From: Sulfitobacter undariae
Lineage (GTDB): Bacteria > Pseudomonadota > Alphaproteobacteria > Rhodobacterales > Rhodobacteraceae
Assembly (NCBI RefSeq): GCF_014196805.1
Contig: NZ_JACIEI010000005.1
Coordinates: 124,001-188,000, forward strand
DNA: 64,000 bases
Direction of reading: 5' to 3'
Position 1 is the first letter of the stretch; every line of letters begins with the position of its first letter. The translations under genes were made by a program, and so were the position numbers. Of this stretch, positions 37,257 to 47,298 are shown one piece after another. The notes beneath the pieces are model-generated. The model was not told the origin of the DNA. It made no database searches and saw only the letters and a program-made list of their open reading frames with translations.

Positions 37257-37874
37257 ATGATTAAGATTTTTGTAATGTTTGCAGCTGTACTTGTCGTGCA
37301 GGTGGGTACTGGTGTGGCGAAGGCGGATCCATCGCTTGGGCAAGCGTCATTCGTTTTTGACGGGGAGACTGTCGAGATCACGCCTAACTCGGCTGACGCT
37401 GTCAAATACACAAGTCGGTTTGCTAGGCTGACAGCATCCTGCGACCCAAACTGTATTGCACCGCAATCGGCCGCGGTGGGCATCGAAACGGTGATCGAAC
37501 CGCAGGTGCTGGAGTTTTTGGAGAACACAGTGGGCGAGGGGACGGGGTTGCTGGTGGATGCGCGGATGCCAGAAGATCGGGCGTTGGGCTTCATTCCGGG
37601 GTCGGTCAACTTGCCACATGCCGCGATGGCCAAAAGAGAAGACGAAGGCGCCCGTCAGCCCATCTTGATGGCATTAGGTGCCCGTAGTTTTGAAGATGTA
37701 TACAATTTTGCAGATGCACAAAATTTGATGATTTACGACAATGGTCCGTCACAAAATGATGCAGGCGAGTTGATCGCGCATTTGCTTGAGGTCGGCTATC
37801 CACCAGAAAAAATACGCTATTATCGTGGCGGCATGCAGGTTTGGTCCGTGTTGGCCCTGACGGTACAGGAGTAA
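37257..37874 (+). CDS. Exported degenerate rhodanese-like protein
   Basis: A 205-residue protein with a signal peptide (to about residue 22, GVAKAD). The rest has the rhodanese outline: LLVDARMPEDRALGFIPGSVNLPHA is the substrate-entry motif, and IRYYRGGMQVWSVLAL the C-terminal one. The expected active-site cysteine loop reads MIYDNGPSQNDAGEL, with aspartate instead of cysteine, so sulfurtransferase activity is unlikely. The protein would be periplasmic. GGAGG precedes the ATG. The LysM gene starts 5 nt after its stop. Role unknown. Confidence 0.75.
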   Translation: MIKIFVMFAAVLVVQVGTGVAKADPSLGQASFVFDGETVEITPNSADAVKYTSRFARLTASCDPNCIAPQSAAVGIETVIEPQVLEFLENTVGEGTGLLVDARMPEDRALGFIPGSVNLPHAAMAKREDEGARQPILMALGARSFEDVYNFADAQNLMIYDNGPSQNDAGELIAHLLEVGYPPEKIRYYRGGMQVWSVLALTVQE

Positions 37875-37878
37875 CGGT

Positions 37879-38985
37879 ATGAAGAAAGACAAACCCAAGA
37901 TATCATTTACGACTGGTCCTGCCAGTGATGTTGTGCGGTCTGCGCCTGCCGAAGGGCAAAGTCGTGCGCAAATGAAAGCGGCACCGGCCGCTGGAAAATC
38001 GACTGTAATGCCCAAGTCACACGATGCATCCAAACCGCTAGGAGCAGGCGCAACTTCTGGACTGAGTTCGAGTACACCAAAGCGGCATTCTGCTCCACTA
38101 ATTGCGCAGGCCGCGCCGCGCAGCATGTTCACACCTGTCTTGGCTGTCGTCTCTCTGCTGACCGTTGGGTTGGGCGTGGCAGCGGTTTTCCTTTGGCAGG
38201 ATGACAATCTGCAAGCAGCGACCGTACCAGCGCGCGCATCAGAACAGACGAAAGTCACAGCGCAAGGCGTGAGCGAGCCGGCCTCACTTGACTCAGTGAC
38301 GCGCGCAGCAACGCCTGATCTGACAGATTTAGCGAACCGTGATCAGACTGGCAAAGCCGCGGGAGGCTCTGTAGTGGCCAATCTTGCGGCGGCCGTTCAG
38401 GTTGTGATGTATCCTGCAGAAAACCCTGCTGTTGTCTTGCAACAAACACCTGTCGCCGAAGAAGCAGTAGATTTGGTTGCCGAGGAAATGCAGGTTTTGC
38501 GTGCAGGTATCCTTGCGGGCGACTATGAAATTGACGTGATTGAACAGAATGGCGTTGGGCGTTCATCGCTCCGCTTTATCGGCGCTGAAGAAACCGGTAA
38601 CGCGGCCAAGGCCGTCTTGATGCAAGCCATCACCGAAGGCCGCATCACAGCGCCCAAGCACATGTGGACGGCGGAAGGCCCTGTAGACATTGATACGTTG
38701 ATGTTCGATCTGGTGCAGACCGCACTTGCAGCGGATGGCACAGTTGAAGGTGCCGATGCTGCGCGCGACATGTCCCGCACGACATTTATGGTGTCGAGAA
38801 TCCAGTCCAGCAAAGTGGATGGTAAGCGCCACTACACCGTTGGGGCTGGTGACAGCCTCGCGTATATTTCACTCCAATTCTACGGTAAGCCAGATGCGTT
38901 CCAGCGCATCGTCGATGCAAACCGTAAAACGCTACAATCGCCCGAAAAGATCCAGATAGGCCAGCGGTTAATAATACCCAGCTGA
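37879..38985 (+). CDS. Membrane-anchored LysM-domain protein
   Basis: A 368-residue protein. Residues 1-75 are basic and cytoplasmic; a single membrane helix follows (about 78-98, MFTPVLAVVSLLTVGLGVAAV). Then comes a low-complexity stretch rich in Ala and Val, and a middle domain with LRAGILAGDYEIDVIEQNGVG and SLRFIG. The C-terminus is a LysM module: HYTVGAGDSLAYISLQFYG and IQIGQRLIIPS. It should reach peptidoglycan from the inner membrane. It is translated with the degenerate rhodanese. A terminator follows. Function unknown. Confidence 0.78.
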   Translation: MKKDKPKISFTTGPASDVVRSAPAEGQSRAQMKAAPAAGKSTVMPKSHDASKPLGAGATSGLSSSTPKRHSAPLIAQAAPRSMFTPVLAVVSLLTVGLGVAAVFLWQDDNLQAATVPARASEQTKVTAQGVSEPASLDSVTRAATPDLTDLANRDQTGKAAGGSVVANLAAAVQVVMYPAENPAVVLQQTPVAEEAVDLVAEEMQVLRAGILAGDYEIDVIEQNGVGRSSLRFIGAEETGNAAKAVLMQAITEGRITAPKHMWTAEGPVDIDTLMFDLVQTALAADGTVEGADAARDMSRTTFMVSRIQSSKVDGKRHYTVGAGDSLAYISLQFYGKPDAFQRIVDANRKTLQSPEKIQIGQRLIIPS

Positions 38986-39026
38986 TAAAAACAAAAATAG
39001 ACGTCTCAGCGACAATCGGGCGATCA

Positions 39027-39064
39027 ACAGGCCGGACAGAAATGTCTGGCCTGTCTGTATTTTG
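39027..39064 (+). terminator. Rho-independent terminator after the LysM gene
   Basis: A 12-bp stem with one G-U pair, ACAGGCCGGACA (39027-39038) and TGTCTGGCCTGT (39043-39054), loop GAAA, followed by CTGTATTTT. Confidence 0.8.
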
Positions 39065-39137
39065 GGGCCTCTTTGCAAATTGCAGGGGGGGCCGTTTTTG
39101 TGCAAGGTGGATGTGGGCTTAGGCAAAAGGACACAGC

Positions 39138-40550
39138 ATGACACGTTACCCCAGAGATTTCACCGGATATGGTAGCAAGCCAGTTAACGTAGAGTGGCCA
39201 AATAAGGCGCGGATCGCAGTCCAGTTTGTCCTGAATTATGAAGAGGGGGGCGAAAACTGCCTGTTGCACGGGGATGCCGCCTCCGAAGCTTTCCTCTCCG
39301 AAATTGTTGGCGCAGCCCCTTGGCCGGGTCAGCGGCATTGGAACATGGAAAGCATCTATGACTACGGTGCACGAGCAGGGTTTTGGCGGTTGCACCGCTT
39401 GTTCACAGGGGCGGGTGTTCCCGTCACCGTCTACGGTGTCGCCAGCGCGCTTGCCCGTGCGCCTGAACAGGTCGAAGCGATGCAATCCGCAGGGTGGGAA
39501 ATTGCCAGCCACGGCTTGAAGTGGATTGATTACCGCGACCATAGTGCGGAGCTTGAAGCCGCTGATATGGCCGAAGCAATCCGCCTTCATACGGAAGTGA
39601 CAGGCGAGGCACCGCGCGGCTGGTATTGTGGCCGCACCAGCGCCAACACCGTTTGCCTTGCGGCCGAAACGGGTGCATTTGATTATGTCTCGGACACCTA
39701 TGATGATGATTTGCCATATTGGTCCGACATCGCGGGCACCGACCAATTGATCATTCCCTACACGCTGGATTGCAATGATATGCGATTTGCAACGCCGCAG
39801 GGGTTCAACTCGGGTGATCAGTTCTACACCTACCTGTGTGATACGTTTGACGCGCTTTACGCCGAGGGCGAAGCAGGCGCTGCCAAGATGATGTCGATTG
39901 GATTGCACTGCCGCTTGATCGGGCGTCCGGGCCGCGTGCAAGCCTTGGCGCGTTTTCTGGACTATATCAAAGGGTTTGAAGGTGTCTGGACGCCGCGCCG
40001 CATCGAGATTGCGGATCATTGGCGTGCCAATCACCCGCCTGTTGCCAAACTGCGCCCCAGCCGTATGGCACAGGCCGAATTTGTAGAGCGTTTTGGCGGC
40101 GTGTTTGAACATTCTGCATGGATTGCGGAACGTGCTTTTGATCTGGAGCTTGGCCCCGCCCATGATAGTGCTGCTGGCTTGCACAACGCGCTGGCGCGGA
40201 TGTTCCGTTCGGCCAGTCGCGCAGAGCGGCTTGGCGTTTTGACAGCCCACCCTGATCTCGCGGGTAAATTAGCCGCTGCACAGCGCCTAACCGCCGAGAG
40301 CACATCAGAGCAAGCCAGCGCAGGTTTGGACGCACTGACCGACGCTGAGCGCACTCAGTTCACCGAATTGAATGCGGCCTATGTGGCCAAACACGGCTTT
40401 CCGTTCATCATTGCGGTGAAGGATCACACCAAAGACGGCATCTTAAGCGCATTCCAAGCGCGGATTGCCAATGATACCGACACTGAATTCACCACGGCCT
40501 GTAAACAGGTCGAGCGTATTGCACGCATCAGACTGGAGCAAATTCTATGA
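39138..40550 (+). CDS. puuE: Allantoinase (PuuE) fused to OHCU decarboxylase
   Basis: A 470-residue fusion. Residues 1-300 are a polysaccharide-deacetylase-like allantoinase (YPRDFTGYGSKPVNVEWPNKARI, then WEIASHGLKWIDYRD). Residues 310-470 are OHCU decarboxylase (UraD) with the catalytic histidine in VLTAHPDLAGK and a C-terminal IRLEQIL. It would carry out two consecutive steps, OHCU to S-allantoin and allantoin to allantoate. The neighbouring genes continue the pathway, and the next start overlaps by 4 bp. Both halves look intact. Confidence 0.92.
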   Translation: MTRYPRDFTGYGSKPVNVEWPNKARIAVQFVLNYEEGGENCLLHGDAASEAFLSEIVGAAPWPGQRHWNMESIYDYGARAGFWRLHRLFTGAGVPVTVYGVASALARAPEQVEAMQSAGWEIASHGLKWIDYRDHSAELEAADMAEAIRLHTEVTGEAPRGWYCGRTSANTVCLAAETGAFDYVSDTYDDDLPYWSDIAGTDQLIIPYTLDCNDMRFATPQGFNSGDQFYTYLCDTFDALYAEGEAGAAKMMSIGLHCRLIGRPGRVQALARFLDYIKGFEGVWTPRRIEIADHWRANHPPVAKLRPSRMAQAEFVERFGGVFEHSAWIAERAFDLELGPAHDSAAGLHNALARMFRSASRAERLGVLTAHPDLAGKLAAAQRLTAESTSEQASAGLDALTDAERTQFTELNAAYVAKHGFPFIIAVKDHTKDGILSAFQARIANDTDTEFTTACKQVERIARIRLEQIL

Positions 40551-41356
40551 CCTACGCCTTCCCTCCCGGTGGCCTGCCTGATCAATCCGTATCGCCCGAA
40601 GGCACAGCGGTTTTTACACCCGCCTATGCGGTGCTGCCTGCTCTGACACAACGCGATATCGTGACCAGTTATTTGCCCAGTTGGACGGGCATGCGCATGT
40701 GGGTGTTGGCGCGGCCGATGTCCGGCTTTGCTGAAACCTTTAGCCAATACGCGGTTGAGCTTCAGCCAGCAGGTGGCAGCGATACACCTGAAGTGGACGA
40801 AGAAGTACAATCGGTGATCTTTGTCGCTTCTGGTCAGGTGGTCGTGAACATCGACGGTGAACGCCATGTTTTGGAAGCAGGCGGTTATGCCTATATTCCA
40901 GTGGATGTGGTTTGGACCATCTGGAACGACAGCAATGTGGTCAGCCAGTTCCACTGGATCCGTAAACGTTATGTCGGTGCCGAGGGCGTTGATTTGCCTG
41001 AGGCATTTGTGACCTCTGATCAGGCCGTAGCGCCGACAGAAATGCCCGATTGTGACGGTGTTTGGGCCACAACCCGTTTTGTAGAGCCTAATGACCTGCG
41101 TCACGACATGCATGTGAACATCGTTACCTTCCAACCAGGCGGGCGTATTCCTTTTGCAGAGACACATGTGATGGAGCATGGTCTCTATGTTTTGCAAGGC
41201 ACAGCGGATTATCTGTTGAACAAGGATTGGGTGCCAGTTGTTGCGGGTGATTTCATGTGGCTGCGTGCGTTTTGTCCGCAGGCCTGTGTGGCGACAGGGG
41301 ATGAACCCTTCCGCTATTTGCTCTACAAAGACGTCAACCGTCACATGCCCTTATGA
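40547..41356 (+). CDS. (S)-ureidoglycine aminohydrolase (bicupin)
   Basis: A 269-residue double-cupin protein of the YlbA/UGHY family. It releases ammonia from S-ureidoglycine to give S-ureidoglycolate, with manganese. The C-terminal cupin holds the metal ligands around FAETHVMEHGLYVLQG, and PAYAVLPALTQRDIVTSYLP is typical of the N-terminal cupin. It overlaps puuE and allA by 4 bp on each side, so the three are translationally coupled. Confidence 0.9.
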   Translation: MTYAFPPGGLPDQSVSPEGTAVFTPAYAVLPALTQRDIVTSYLPSWTGMRMWVLARPMSGFAETFSQYAVELQPAGGSDTPEVDEEVQSVIFVASGQVVVNIDGERHVLEAGGYAYIPVDVVWTIWNDSNVVSQFHWIRKRYVGAEGVDLPEAFVTSDQAVAPTEMPDCDGVWATTRFVEPNDLRHDMHVNIVTFQPGGRIPFAETHVMEHGLYVLQGTADYLLNKDWVPVVAGDFMWLRAFCPQACVATGDEPFRYLLYKDVNRHMPL

Positions 41357-41844
41357 GTGTTGAGATCAAGACAGAGCCGCTTACGCCGGAGGCCTTTGCC
41401 GCCTTCGGCGATGTGTTGGATGCGTCGGGTGCGCCGGACAAGATGATCAATGCGGGTTTGTGCGGTCGTCATCACGATCGCGCAGCGCTTGATTTCGGGC
41501 CGCAGGGGCGTGCAGGGATTAGCATTTTTAATGCACAACCACGCAGCTTTCCTTATCCACTCAATTTGATGGAGCGGCATCCAGAAGGGTCGCAAGCGTT
41601 CCTTCCGATGACCGCATCGCCGTTTTTGGTCATCGTCGCCGAGGACAATAACGGCAAGCCGGGTGTGCCACGCGCCTTCCTGACCCAGCCCTTGCAGGGG
41701 ATCAATTTCCATCGCGGCACATGGCACGGGGTCCTGACACCGCTGGAAGCGCCTGGGATTTTTGCAGTGGTCGACAGGATTGGTGCCACGCCAAATCTCG
41801 AAGAAGTTTATCTTGATCCTGAATACGTCGTGACCCTAGGGTGA
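41353..41844 (+). CDS. allA: Ureidoglycolate lyase
   Basis: A 163-residue cupin-like enzyme that splits S-ureidoglycolate into glyoxylate and urea. Family segments are EAFAAFGDVLDASG, MERHPEGSQAFLPM, and FHRGTWHGVLTPLE with the conserved histidines. It is encoded directly after the aminohydrolase with a 4-bp overlap. The urea and glyoxylate would leave by pathways not in this window. Confidence 0.93.
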   Translation: MSVEIKTEPLTPEAFAAFGDVLDASGAPDKMINAGLCGRHHDRAALDFGPQGRAGISIFNAQPRSFPYPLNLMERHPEGSQAFLPMTASPFLVIVAEDNNGKPGVPRAFLTQPLQGINFHRGTWHGVLTPLEAPGIFAVVDRIGATPNLEEVYLDPEYVVTLG

Positions 41845-41891
41845 ATGATCCAGAAAATACTGGTGAAATAATAAATACGACAGGGACCAAT

Positions 41892-43319
41892 ATGAGCAAT
41901 TCTTCACTGGGGACGCCAGAACAACTGCGCGATCCCAATTATACACCGCCTTTGGCGCAGGCGATTCCGCTGGGCATTCAGCATGTTCTGGCGATGTTTG
42001 TGTCCAATATCACTCCTGCGATCATCGTGGCTGGCGCTGCGGGCATTGGCTATGGGTCGGATCAGGGCGCGCTCGGCTTTCCTGATATGAGCTATATGAT
42101 CCAGATGGCAATGTTGTTTGCCGGCATCGCCACGCTGATCCAGACCATTGGCATTGGCCCTATTGGTGCACGTTTACCGATTGTTCAGGGTACCAGTTTC
42201 GCCTTTGTGCCGATTATGATTCCTGCCGTTCTGGGCGCCGGCACTGCGGGACTTGCAGGTTTGATGACAGGTGTTGTGATTGGCGGCGTTTTCCATTTCT
42301 TCCTTGGTTTCGTTGTGGGCAAGTTCCGCTTTGCCCTGCCGCCGCTGATCACGGGGTTGATCGTTCTGATGATCGGACTGGCGCTGGTCAAGGTTGGTAT
42401 CCAATATTCTGCGGGTGGCGTGTTGAATTATAACGCTGTGCATTTGCAAACGTCTGCGCAGAACGCCTTTGTCTTTTCAGGCATGCCCGACGCAGGCAAA
42501 GGTAACGCAGCGGCCTTTGGTAGTATTCAATACTGGTTCCCCGCATTGGTGGTGGTGGCCGTGACACTGGCGATCCAGTTCTTTGCCCGTGGATTTTTGG
42601 CGATTGCTGCCGTTTTCCTAGGTATTGTCGCTGGCTATATCGTTGCCTATCTCATGGGGCAGGTTAGCTTTGCCAATGTCGGCAATGCGCCGTTGTTCCA
42701 AGTGCCTATGCCGTTCAAATACGGATGGGATATCAATTGGGCCATCATCATCGGTATGTGTTTTATGGCAGTTTTGTCCATGATTGAAACAGTTGGTGAC
42801 GCCAACGGTATTACCAAAGGGGGCGCAGGGCGTGAAGCGACAGACGCGGAAGTCACTGGCGCGACATTTGCGGATGGGGCTGGATCGGCTTTGGCGGGTG
42901 TTTTCGGCAGCTTGCCCAACACGTCGTTCAGCCAGAATGTGGGCCTGATCGCCATGACTGGTGTGATGAGCCGCCATGTTGTGACCATTGGTGGCATTTT
43001 TCTGATTATCTGTGGCTTTATGCCCGTTGTCGGTGCTGTGATCCGTACCATGCCCGAACATGTTTTGGGCGGCGGCGTGATCGTGATGTTTGGTATGGTT
43101 GCCGCATCTGGCATCAACATGCTGTCCGAAGTGAATTGGAACCGCCGCAACATGGTGATCTTTGCCACGGCATTGTCCATCGGTCTGGGCCTACAAATGG
43201 TGCCCGAAGCGCTGCAACATTTAGGTGAAACGGCGCAGGTTCTACTGACCTCGGGTTTGTTGCCCTCTGCTCTTATCGCGATTGTTCTGAACTTGGCTTT
43301 GCCCGAAGATCTGGACTAA
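41892..43319 (+). CDS. NCS2-family purine (urate/xanthine) permease
   Basis: About 475 residues with 12-14 membrane segments of the nucleobase:cation symporter-2 family. Typical segments are IPLGIQHVLAMFVSNITPAIIVAGAAG, then GARLPIVQGTSFAFV and the QNVGLIAMTGVMSRHV region near segment 10. Its place after the ureide genes points to urate, xanthine or a related purine as substrate. I chose the ATG at 41892, which follows AGGGA; a GTG at 41841 overlapping the allA stop would add 17 residues. Confidence 0.9.
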   Translation: MSNSSLGTPEQLRDPNYTPPLAQAIPLGIQHVLAMFVSNITPAIIVAGAAGIGYGSDQGALGFPDMSYMIQMAMLFAGIATLIQTIGIGPIGARLPIVQGTSFAFVPIMIPAVLGAGTAGLAGLMTGVVIGGVFHFFLGFVVGKFRFALPPLITGLIVLMIGLALVKVGIQYSAGGVLNYNAVHLQTSAQNAFVFSGMPDAGKGNAAAFGSIQYWFPALVVVAVTLAIQFFARGFLAIAAVFLGIVAGYIVAYLMGQVSFANVGNAPLFQVPMPFKYGWDINWAIIIGMCFMAVLSMIETVGDANGITKGGAGREATDAEVTGATFADGAGSALAGVFGSLPNTSFSQNVGLIAMTGVMSRHVVTIGGIFLIICGFMPVVGAVIRTMPEHVLGGGVIVMFGMVAASGINMLSEVNWNRRNMVIFATALSIGLGLQMVPEALQHLGETAQVLLTSGLLPSALIAIVLNLALPEDLD

Positions 43320-43332
43320 ACCTCAAAACGTC

Positions 43333-43363
43333 AGGGCCGCATCACCACATGGGATGCGGCCCT
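43333..43363 (+). terminator. Hairpin after the NCS2 permease gene
   Basis: AGGGCCGCATC (43333-43343) and GATGCGGCCCT (43353-43363) form a perfect 11-bp stem with a 9-nt loop. No T-run follows. It is likely the end of the purine-ureide transcript, which would need Rho or read on weakly. Confidence 0.5.
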
Positions 43364-43476
43364 AACTGGTACAGATTTCACGCCTGCCGCAATAGGCAGT
43401 CAAGCATGTAAATAGCGGTGGATAAGGCCGTGCAGCTGCTTTCAGAATCGCAGCGCTTCATGCTAGGTATAGCGCC

Positions 43477-45324
43477 ATGGCAGAACCTCACCCCAATATA
43501 AGCACTCCTCAGCCGGTCATCCGTCAGCTTGATGAAACCGCAATCAACCGTATCGCCGCTGGCGAAGTGGTCGAGCGGCCTGCATCGGCTGTTAAAGAAC
43601 TGGTTGAGAACGCAATCGACGCAGGTGCGCAGCGCATCACTGTGGAATATGCAGATGGGGGCAAGACCCTGATCCGCGTCACAGACGATGGCTGTGGCAT
43701 CGCGGGCGATGATCTGCCGCTGGCCTTGTCGCGCCACGCGACCTCCAAGATTGACGGCAGCGATCTGCTCAACATCCATTCCTTTGGCTTTCGCGGCGAG
43801 GCGTTGCCCTCGCTGGGTGCTGTGGGGCGTTTGACGATTACCAGCCGCGCCCAAGGTCACGACGGGGCGGAAATCAGCGTGATTGGCGGCAAACACGCCG
43901 CCGTTAAACCCGCAGGGCTGAGTGCAGGCACGGTCGTGACCCTGCGCGATCTGTTTTATGCCACGCCGGCCCGCCTCAAATTCCTGCGGACCGACCGCGC
44001 CGAGGCACAGGCGATTGGTGATGTGATCAAACGCCTTGCCATGGCAGAGCCTTTTGTGCGGTTTGTGTTGCGTGATGTTTCGGGTGATGGCGCTGGCCGC
44101 GAAGTTTTCCGCGCCGAGGCTGAACAAGGCGATCTATTTGACGCGCTGCATGGGCGGTTGCGTCAAGTTCTAGGGCGCGAATTTGCCGAAAATGCCTTGG
44201 CGATTGATGCCGAGCGTGAGGGTTTTCACCTCACCGGATTTGCTGCTTTGCCGACCTATTCACGCGGGAGCGCTGTGGCGCAATATCTGTTTGTGAACGG
44301 ACGACCCGTCAAAGATAAAATGCTGATGGGCGCGCTGCGTGGCGCGTATTTTGATTTCCTCAGCCGTGATCGTCATCCCGCAGCGGCATTGTTTGTAGAT
44401 TGTGACCCGAACCTCGTGGACGTCAATGTGCACCCTGCCAAATCCGAAGTCCGTTTTCGGGATCCCGGTGTGGTGCGTGGCTTGATCGTGTCGGGCTTGC
44501 GCCATGCGCTGGCCAATGCGGGCCACCGTGCCTCTACAACAGTTGCGGATGCCACATTGGGGGCGATGCGGCCCGAGCCTACGGGCGAGGCGCGGATTTA
44601 CCAGATGGACCGCCCGTCATCAGGCGCACGGCAAGCCGCCTATCAGGCGCAAGCGCCACAAGGGTTTGCCGAAACACAAGGCATGTGGGGCCGTGTTGAA
44701 ACACCAAGCGAGGCACCGCCGCAGCCGCATGAGGAGCGGGTAGAGTACCCGCTGGGCACTGCGCGCGGCCAAGTGCATGAAAACTACATCATAGCCCAAA
44801 CCGCCACAGGTATGGTGATCGTGGATCAACACGCCGCCCACGAGCGGTTGGTCTATGAAAAACTGAAAAACCAGATGGCTGCGAATGGCGTCCCCGCCCA
44901 AGCTTTGCTGATCCCCGAGATCGTTGAGCTTACCTCATCTGACCGCGCCACGATTCTGAGCGTGGCTGAGGAATTGGCGAAATTCGGTCTTGGGATCGAA
45001 CCGTTTGGCGGTGATGCCATTGCGGTACGCGAAACCCCCGCCATTCTGGGTGAGGTCAACGCCGAAGCGATGATCCGCGATATTCTGGATGAGTTGGAAG
45101 GCGAAGGTGAAAGCCTGTTGGTGCAAGCCCGCATCGAGGCCATCCTGAGCCGCGTGGCCTGCCACGGCTCCATCCGTTCGGGCCGCTGGATGCGCGCGGA
45201 AGAGATGAATGCGCTGCTGCGCGAGATGGAGGCAACGCCCCATTCCGGCCAATGCAACCATGGCCGTCCTACGTATGTCGAGCTAAAGCTGAGCGACATT
45301 GAACGCCTGTTTGGCCGCACATGA
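43477..45324 (+). CDS. mutL: DNA mismatch repair protein MutL
   Basis: A 615-residue MutL. The GHKL ATPase part has [21 protein letters not shown] and [15 protein letters not shown]. The C-terminal part contains [12 protein letters not shown], an exact DQHAx2Ex4E endonuclease motif. It should therefore nick DNA itself, as expected in bacteria that lack MutH. rmuC starts within its last 4 bp, making a two-gene repair operon. Confidence 0.95.
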   Translation: MAEPHPNISTPQPVIRQLDETAINRIAAGEVVERPASAVKELVENAIDAGAQRITVEYADGGKTLIRVTDDGCGIAGDDLPLALSRHATSKIDGSDLLNIHSFGFRGEALPSLGAVGRLTITSRAQGHDGAEISVIGGKHAAVKPAGLSAGTVVTLRDLFYATPARLKFLRTDRAEAQAIGDVIKRLAMAEPFVRFVLRDVSGDGAGREVFRAEAEQGDLFDALHGRLRQVLGREFAENALAIDAEREGFHLTGFAALPTYSRGSAVAQYLFVNGRPVKDKMLMGALRGAYFDFLSRDRHPAAALFVDCDPNLVDVNVHPAKSEVRFRDPGVVRGLIVSGLRHALANAGHRASTTVADATLGAMRPEPTGEARIYQMDRPSSGARQAAYQAQAPQGFAETQGMWGRVETPSEAPPQPHEERVEYPLGTARGQVHENYIIAQTATGMVIVDQHAAHERLVYEKLKNQMAANGVPAQALLIPEIVELTSSDRATILSVAEELAKFGLGIEPFGGDAIAVRETPAILGEVNAEAMIRDILDELEGEGESLLVQARIEAILSRVACHGSIRSGRWMRAEEMNALLREMEATPHSGQCNHGRPTYVELKLSDIERLFGRT

Positions 45325-46493
45325 TCCAGCTTGGCGGGGTTGAGTTGAGCGTTGAGGAGCCTTTGTTGTTGGCGCTGCTTGTCGGTGTGGGCGTCCTCGC
45401 TCTCATCCTTGTTTTACTCGTCGTGATGCTTCTCCGTCCGACGCGTATACCTGCTGCATTGGCGCATCAATTGCATGTGCTGGGCAATGGGCAGGCACAG
45501 TTGCAGGGTAATCTACAAACCGCGTCTGATACGCAGGCCAACGCCCAAACCCAGTTAATCCAAAGCCTTGAGGCGCGGATGGCGACGGTGCAGCTTCAGA
45601 TGCAACAACAGCTTGCGCAAATGCAGGAACGCACCAATCAATCGCTGCATGGCAGCGCCCAGCGAACAACCACCAGCCTGACCCAGTTGCAAGAGCGCCT
45701 TAAATCCATTGACCGTGCGCAGGACAACATCACCAAACTGTCGGGGGATGTGCTGTCATTGCAAGATATTCTGAGCAATAAACAGACGCGTGGGGCGTTC
45801 GGGGAAATCCAGCTGAATGACATTGTCTCCAAGGCATTGCCCTCGGACAGCTATACAATGCAGAAAACGCTCTCCAATGGCCGCCGCGCTGATTGCCTGA
45901 TCCATCTGCCCAATCCGCCCGGACCAATTGTGATTGATGCGAAATTCCCGTTAGAAGCCTATGAGGCGCTGCACCGTGCCAGCACGGATTGGGAATTGAA
46001 ATCAGCCGTGGCGAATATGCGCACAAGCATACGTAAACACATCCGCGATATTTCAGAGAAATACATCCTTGATGGCGAAACTGCCGATGGGGCACTGATG
46101 TTTTTGCCGTCCGAAGCCGTATACGCCGAGCTTCATGCGAATTTCCCTGAATTGGTCCGGGAAGGGTTTGATGCCCGCGTTTGGATCGTGTCACCAACCA
46201 CCTGCATGGCAACGCTGAACACCATGCGTGCGATCCTCAAAGATGCGCGGATGCGCGAGCAGGCCGGTGAAATCCGCAAGACCTTGCGCCTTTTGCACCG
46301 TGATGTGGAATTGATCGTGTCACGTGTGGGCAAGCTGGACACCCATTTTCGCCAAGCACGTGAAGATATTGAAGGCATTGGCACCGCCGCTGAGCGTGCA
46401 GGTAAACGGGCTGCAAGGTTGGATAATTTTGACTTCGAGGAAGTGGATAAGCAAGAGGCCATAGCGCCGCTCCCACCACTGCCACAGAATTAG
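45321..46493 (+). CDS. rmuC: DNA recombination protein RmuC
   Basis: A 390-residue protein with an N-terminal membrane helix (about residues 11-39) and a long Gln-rich coiled coil to about 165. The RmuC nuclease-like domain follows: [19 protein letters not shown], then [15 protein letters not shown] and [18 protein letters not shown]. It limits inversion-type rearrangements in E. coli, but the mechanism is unclear. It overlaps mutL by 4 bp. Confidence 0.92.
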   Translation: MIQLGGVELSVEEPLLLALLVGVGVLALILVLLVVMLLRPTRIPAALAHQLHVLGNGQAQLQGNLQTASDTQANAQTQLIQSLEARMATVQLQMQQQLAQMQERTNQSLHGSAQRTTTSLTQLQERLKSIDRAQDNITKLSGDVLSLQDILSNKQTRGAFGEIQLNDIVSKALPSDSYTMQKTLSNGRRADCLIHLPNPPGPIVIDAKFPLEAYEALHRASTDWELKSAVANMRTSIRKHIRDISEKYILDGETADGALMFLPSEAVYAELHANFPELVREGFDARVWIVSPTTCMATLNTMRAILKDARMREQAGEIRKTLRLLHRDVELIVSRVGKLDTHFRQAREDIEGIGTAAERAGKRAARLDNFDFEEVDKQEAIAPLPPLPQN

Positions 46494-46731
46494 GTCATGT
46501 GAATGTATGCCGCTTCTACGGGTCGTAAACCTGTCCACGACAAAGGCGTGCCGTTGATATAGCTGGAATTTCACAGTGGCGCTTATCACCAAAGCGGCGG
46601 ATGTGAGATGAAAGTCACGCGGCTACAATCACAATGTTTCGGTTTGTGGTCCGTGAACGCAAAGCATACGTTCATGCCGAACGGCGGCTCTTTTGCCGTT
46701 GTCTGGGGGTAAAGGTGGATAGGTTGGCGTA

Positions 46732-47298
46732 GTGGCAGAAGAATGGTTCTATTTCGCACTGGGCGCTGCGCTGGTGCTAATATTGGTTGCGACGCGGCGC
46801 AGGTTTGCAGATTTTTTGGCGCAAACAGTGGATGATTACGCAGAAGATTCCCCTTTATTTGATCTGCGTAGCCATTTGAATGGGCAGATGATCTGTGAGG
46901 GTATGATTTTTGGCCCGTTTGGTCGCATGACCAGTACATTTCAGGCGGAATTTGATATTGTCTGGAAAGGAAATAGCTGCACGATGAAAGAGGCGTTTGT
47001 CTTTAATGATGGGACGACCCAACATCGGGAATGGCGGCTTGAGTTGGATGGCGGTGGCGGTTTTGACGCATGGGCGGATGATGTGCCGGGAAAGGCTCAT
47101 GGCGAAATGTCAGGGCCTGCGGTCCTGTTCAACTATCCAATCAAACTACCCGAGGCGTCGGGAGGATACACACTAAGAGCGTTTGATTGTATGTATCTGA
47201 CAAAAGGCGGAACGGTGGTGAACAGAAGCCAGTTCCGAAAATTTGGTTTTAAGGTCGCAGAACTTGTTGCGACAATTCGAAAAAAGGAAGTGGTATGA
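46732..47298 (+). CDS. DUF3833 protein
   Basis: A 188-residue protein with one N-terminal membrane helix (residues 5-20). The DUF3833 pattern is seen in LNGQMICEGMIFGPFGRM, EAFVFNDGTTQHREWRL, and ADDVPGKAHGEMSGPAVLFNY. The family is uncharacterised and often sits beside short-chain dehydrogenases or lipid-modification genes. The start is GTG at 46732. It overlaps the next SDR gene by 4 bp, so the two are coupled. The 238 bp upstream hold no gene that I can support. Confidence 0.78.
   Translation: MAEEWFYFALGAALVLILVATRRRFADFLAQTVDDYAEDSPLFDLRSHLNGQMICEGMIFGPFGRMTSTFQAEFDIVWKGNSCTMKEAFVFNDGTTQHREWRLELDGGGGFDAWADDVPGKAHGEMSGPAVLFNYPIKLPEASGGYTLRAFDCMYLTKGGTVVNRSQFRKFGFKVAELVATIRKKEVV

Noticed and set aside
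39024-40250. A 408-codon minus-strand frame across puuE
   Set aside because: Shadow of the allantoinase/OHCU decarboxylase gene, with no ribosome site and no recognisable domain.
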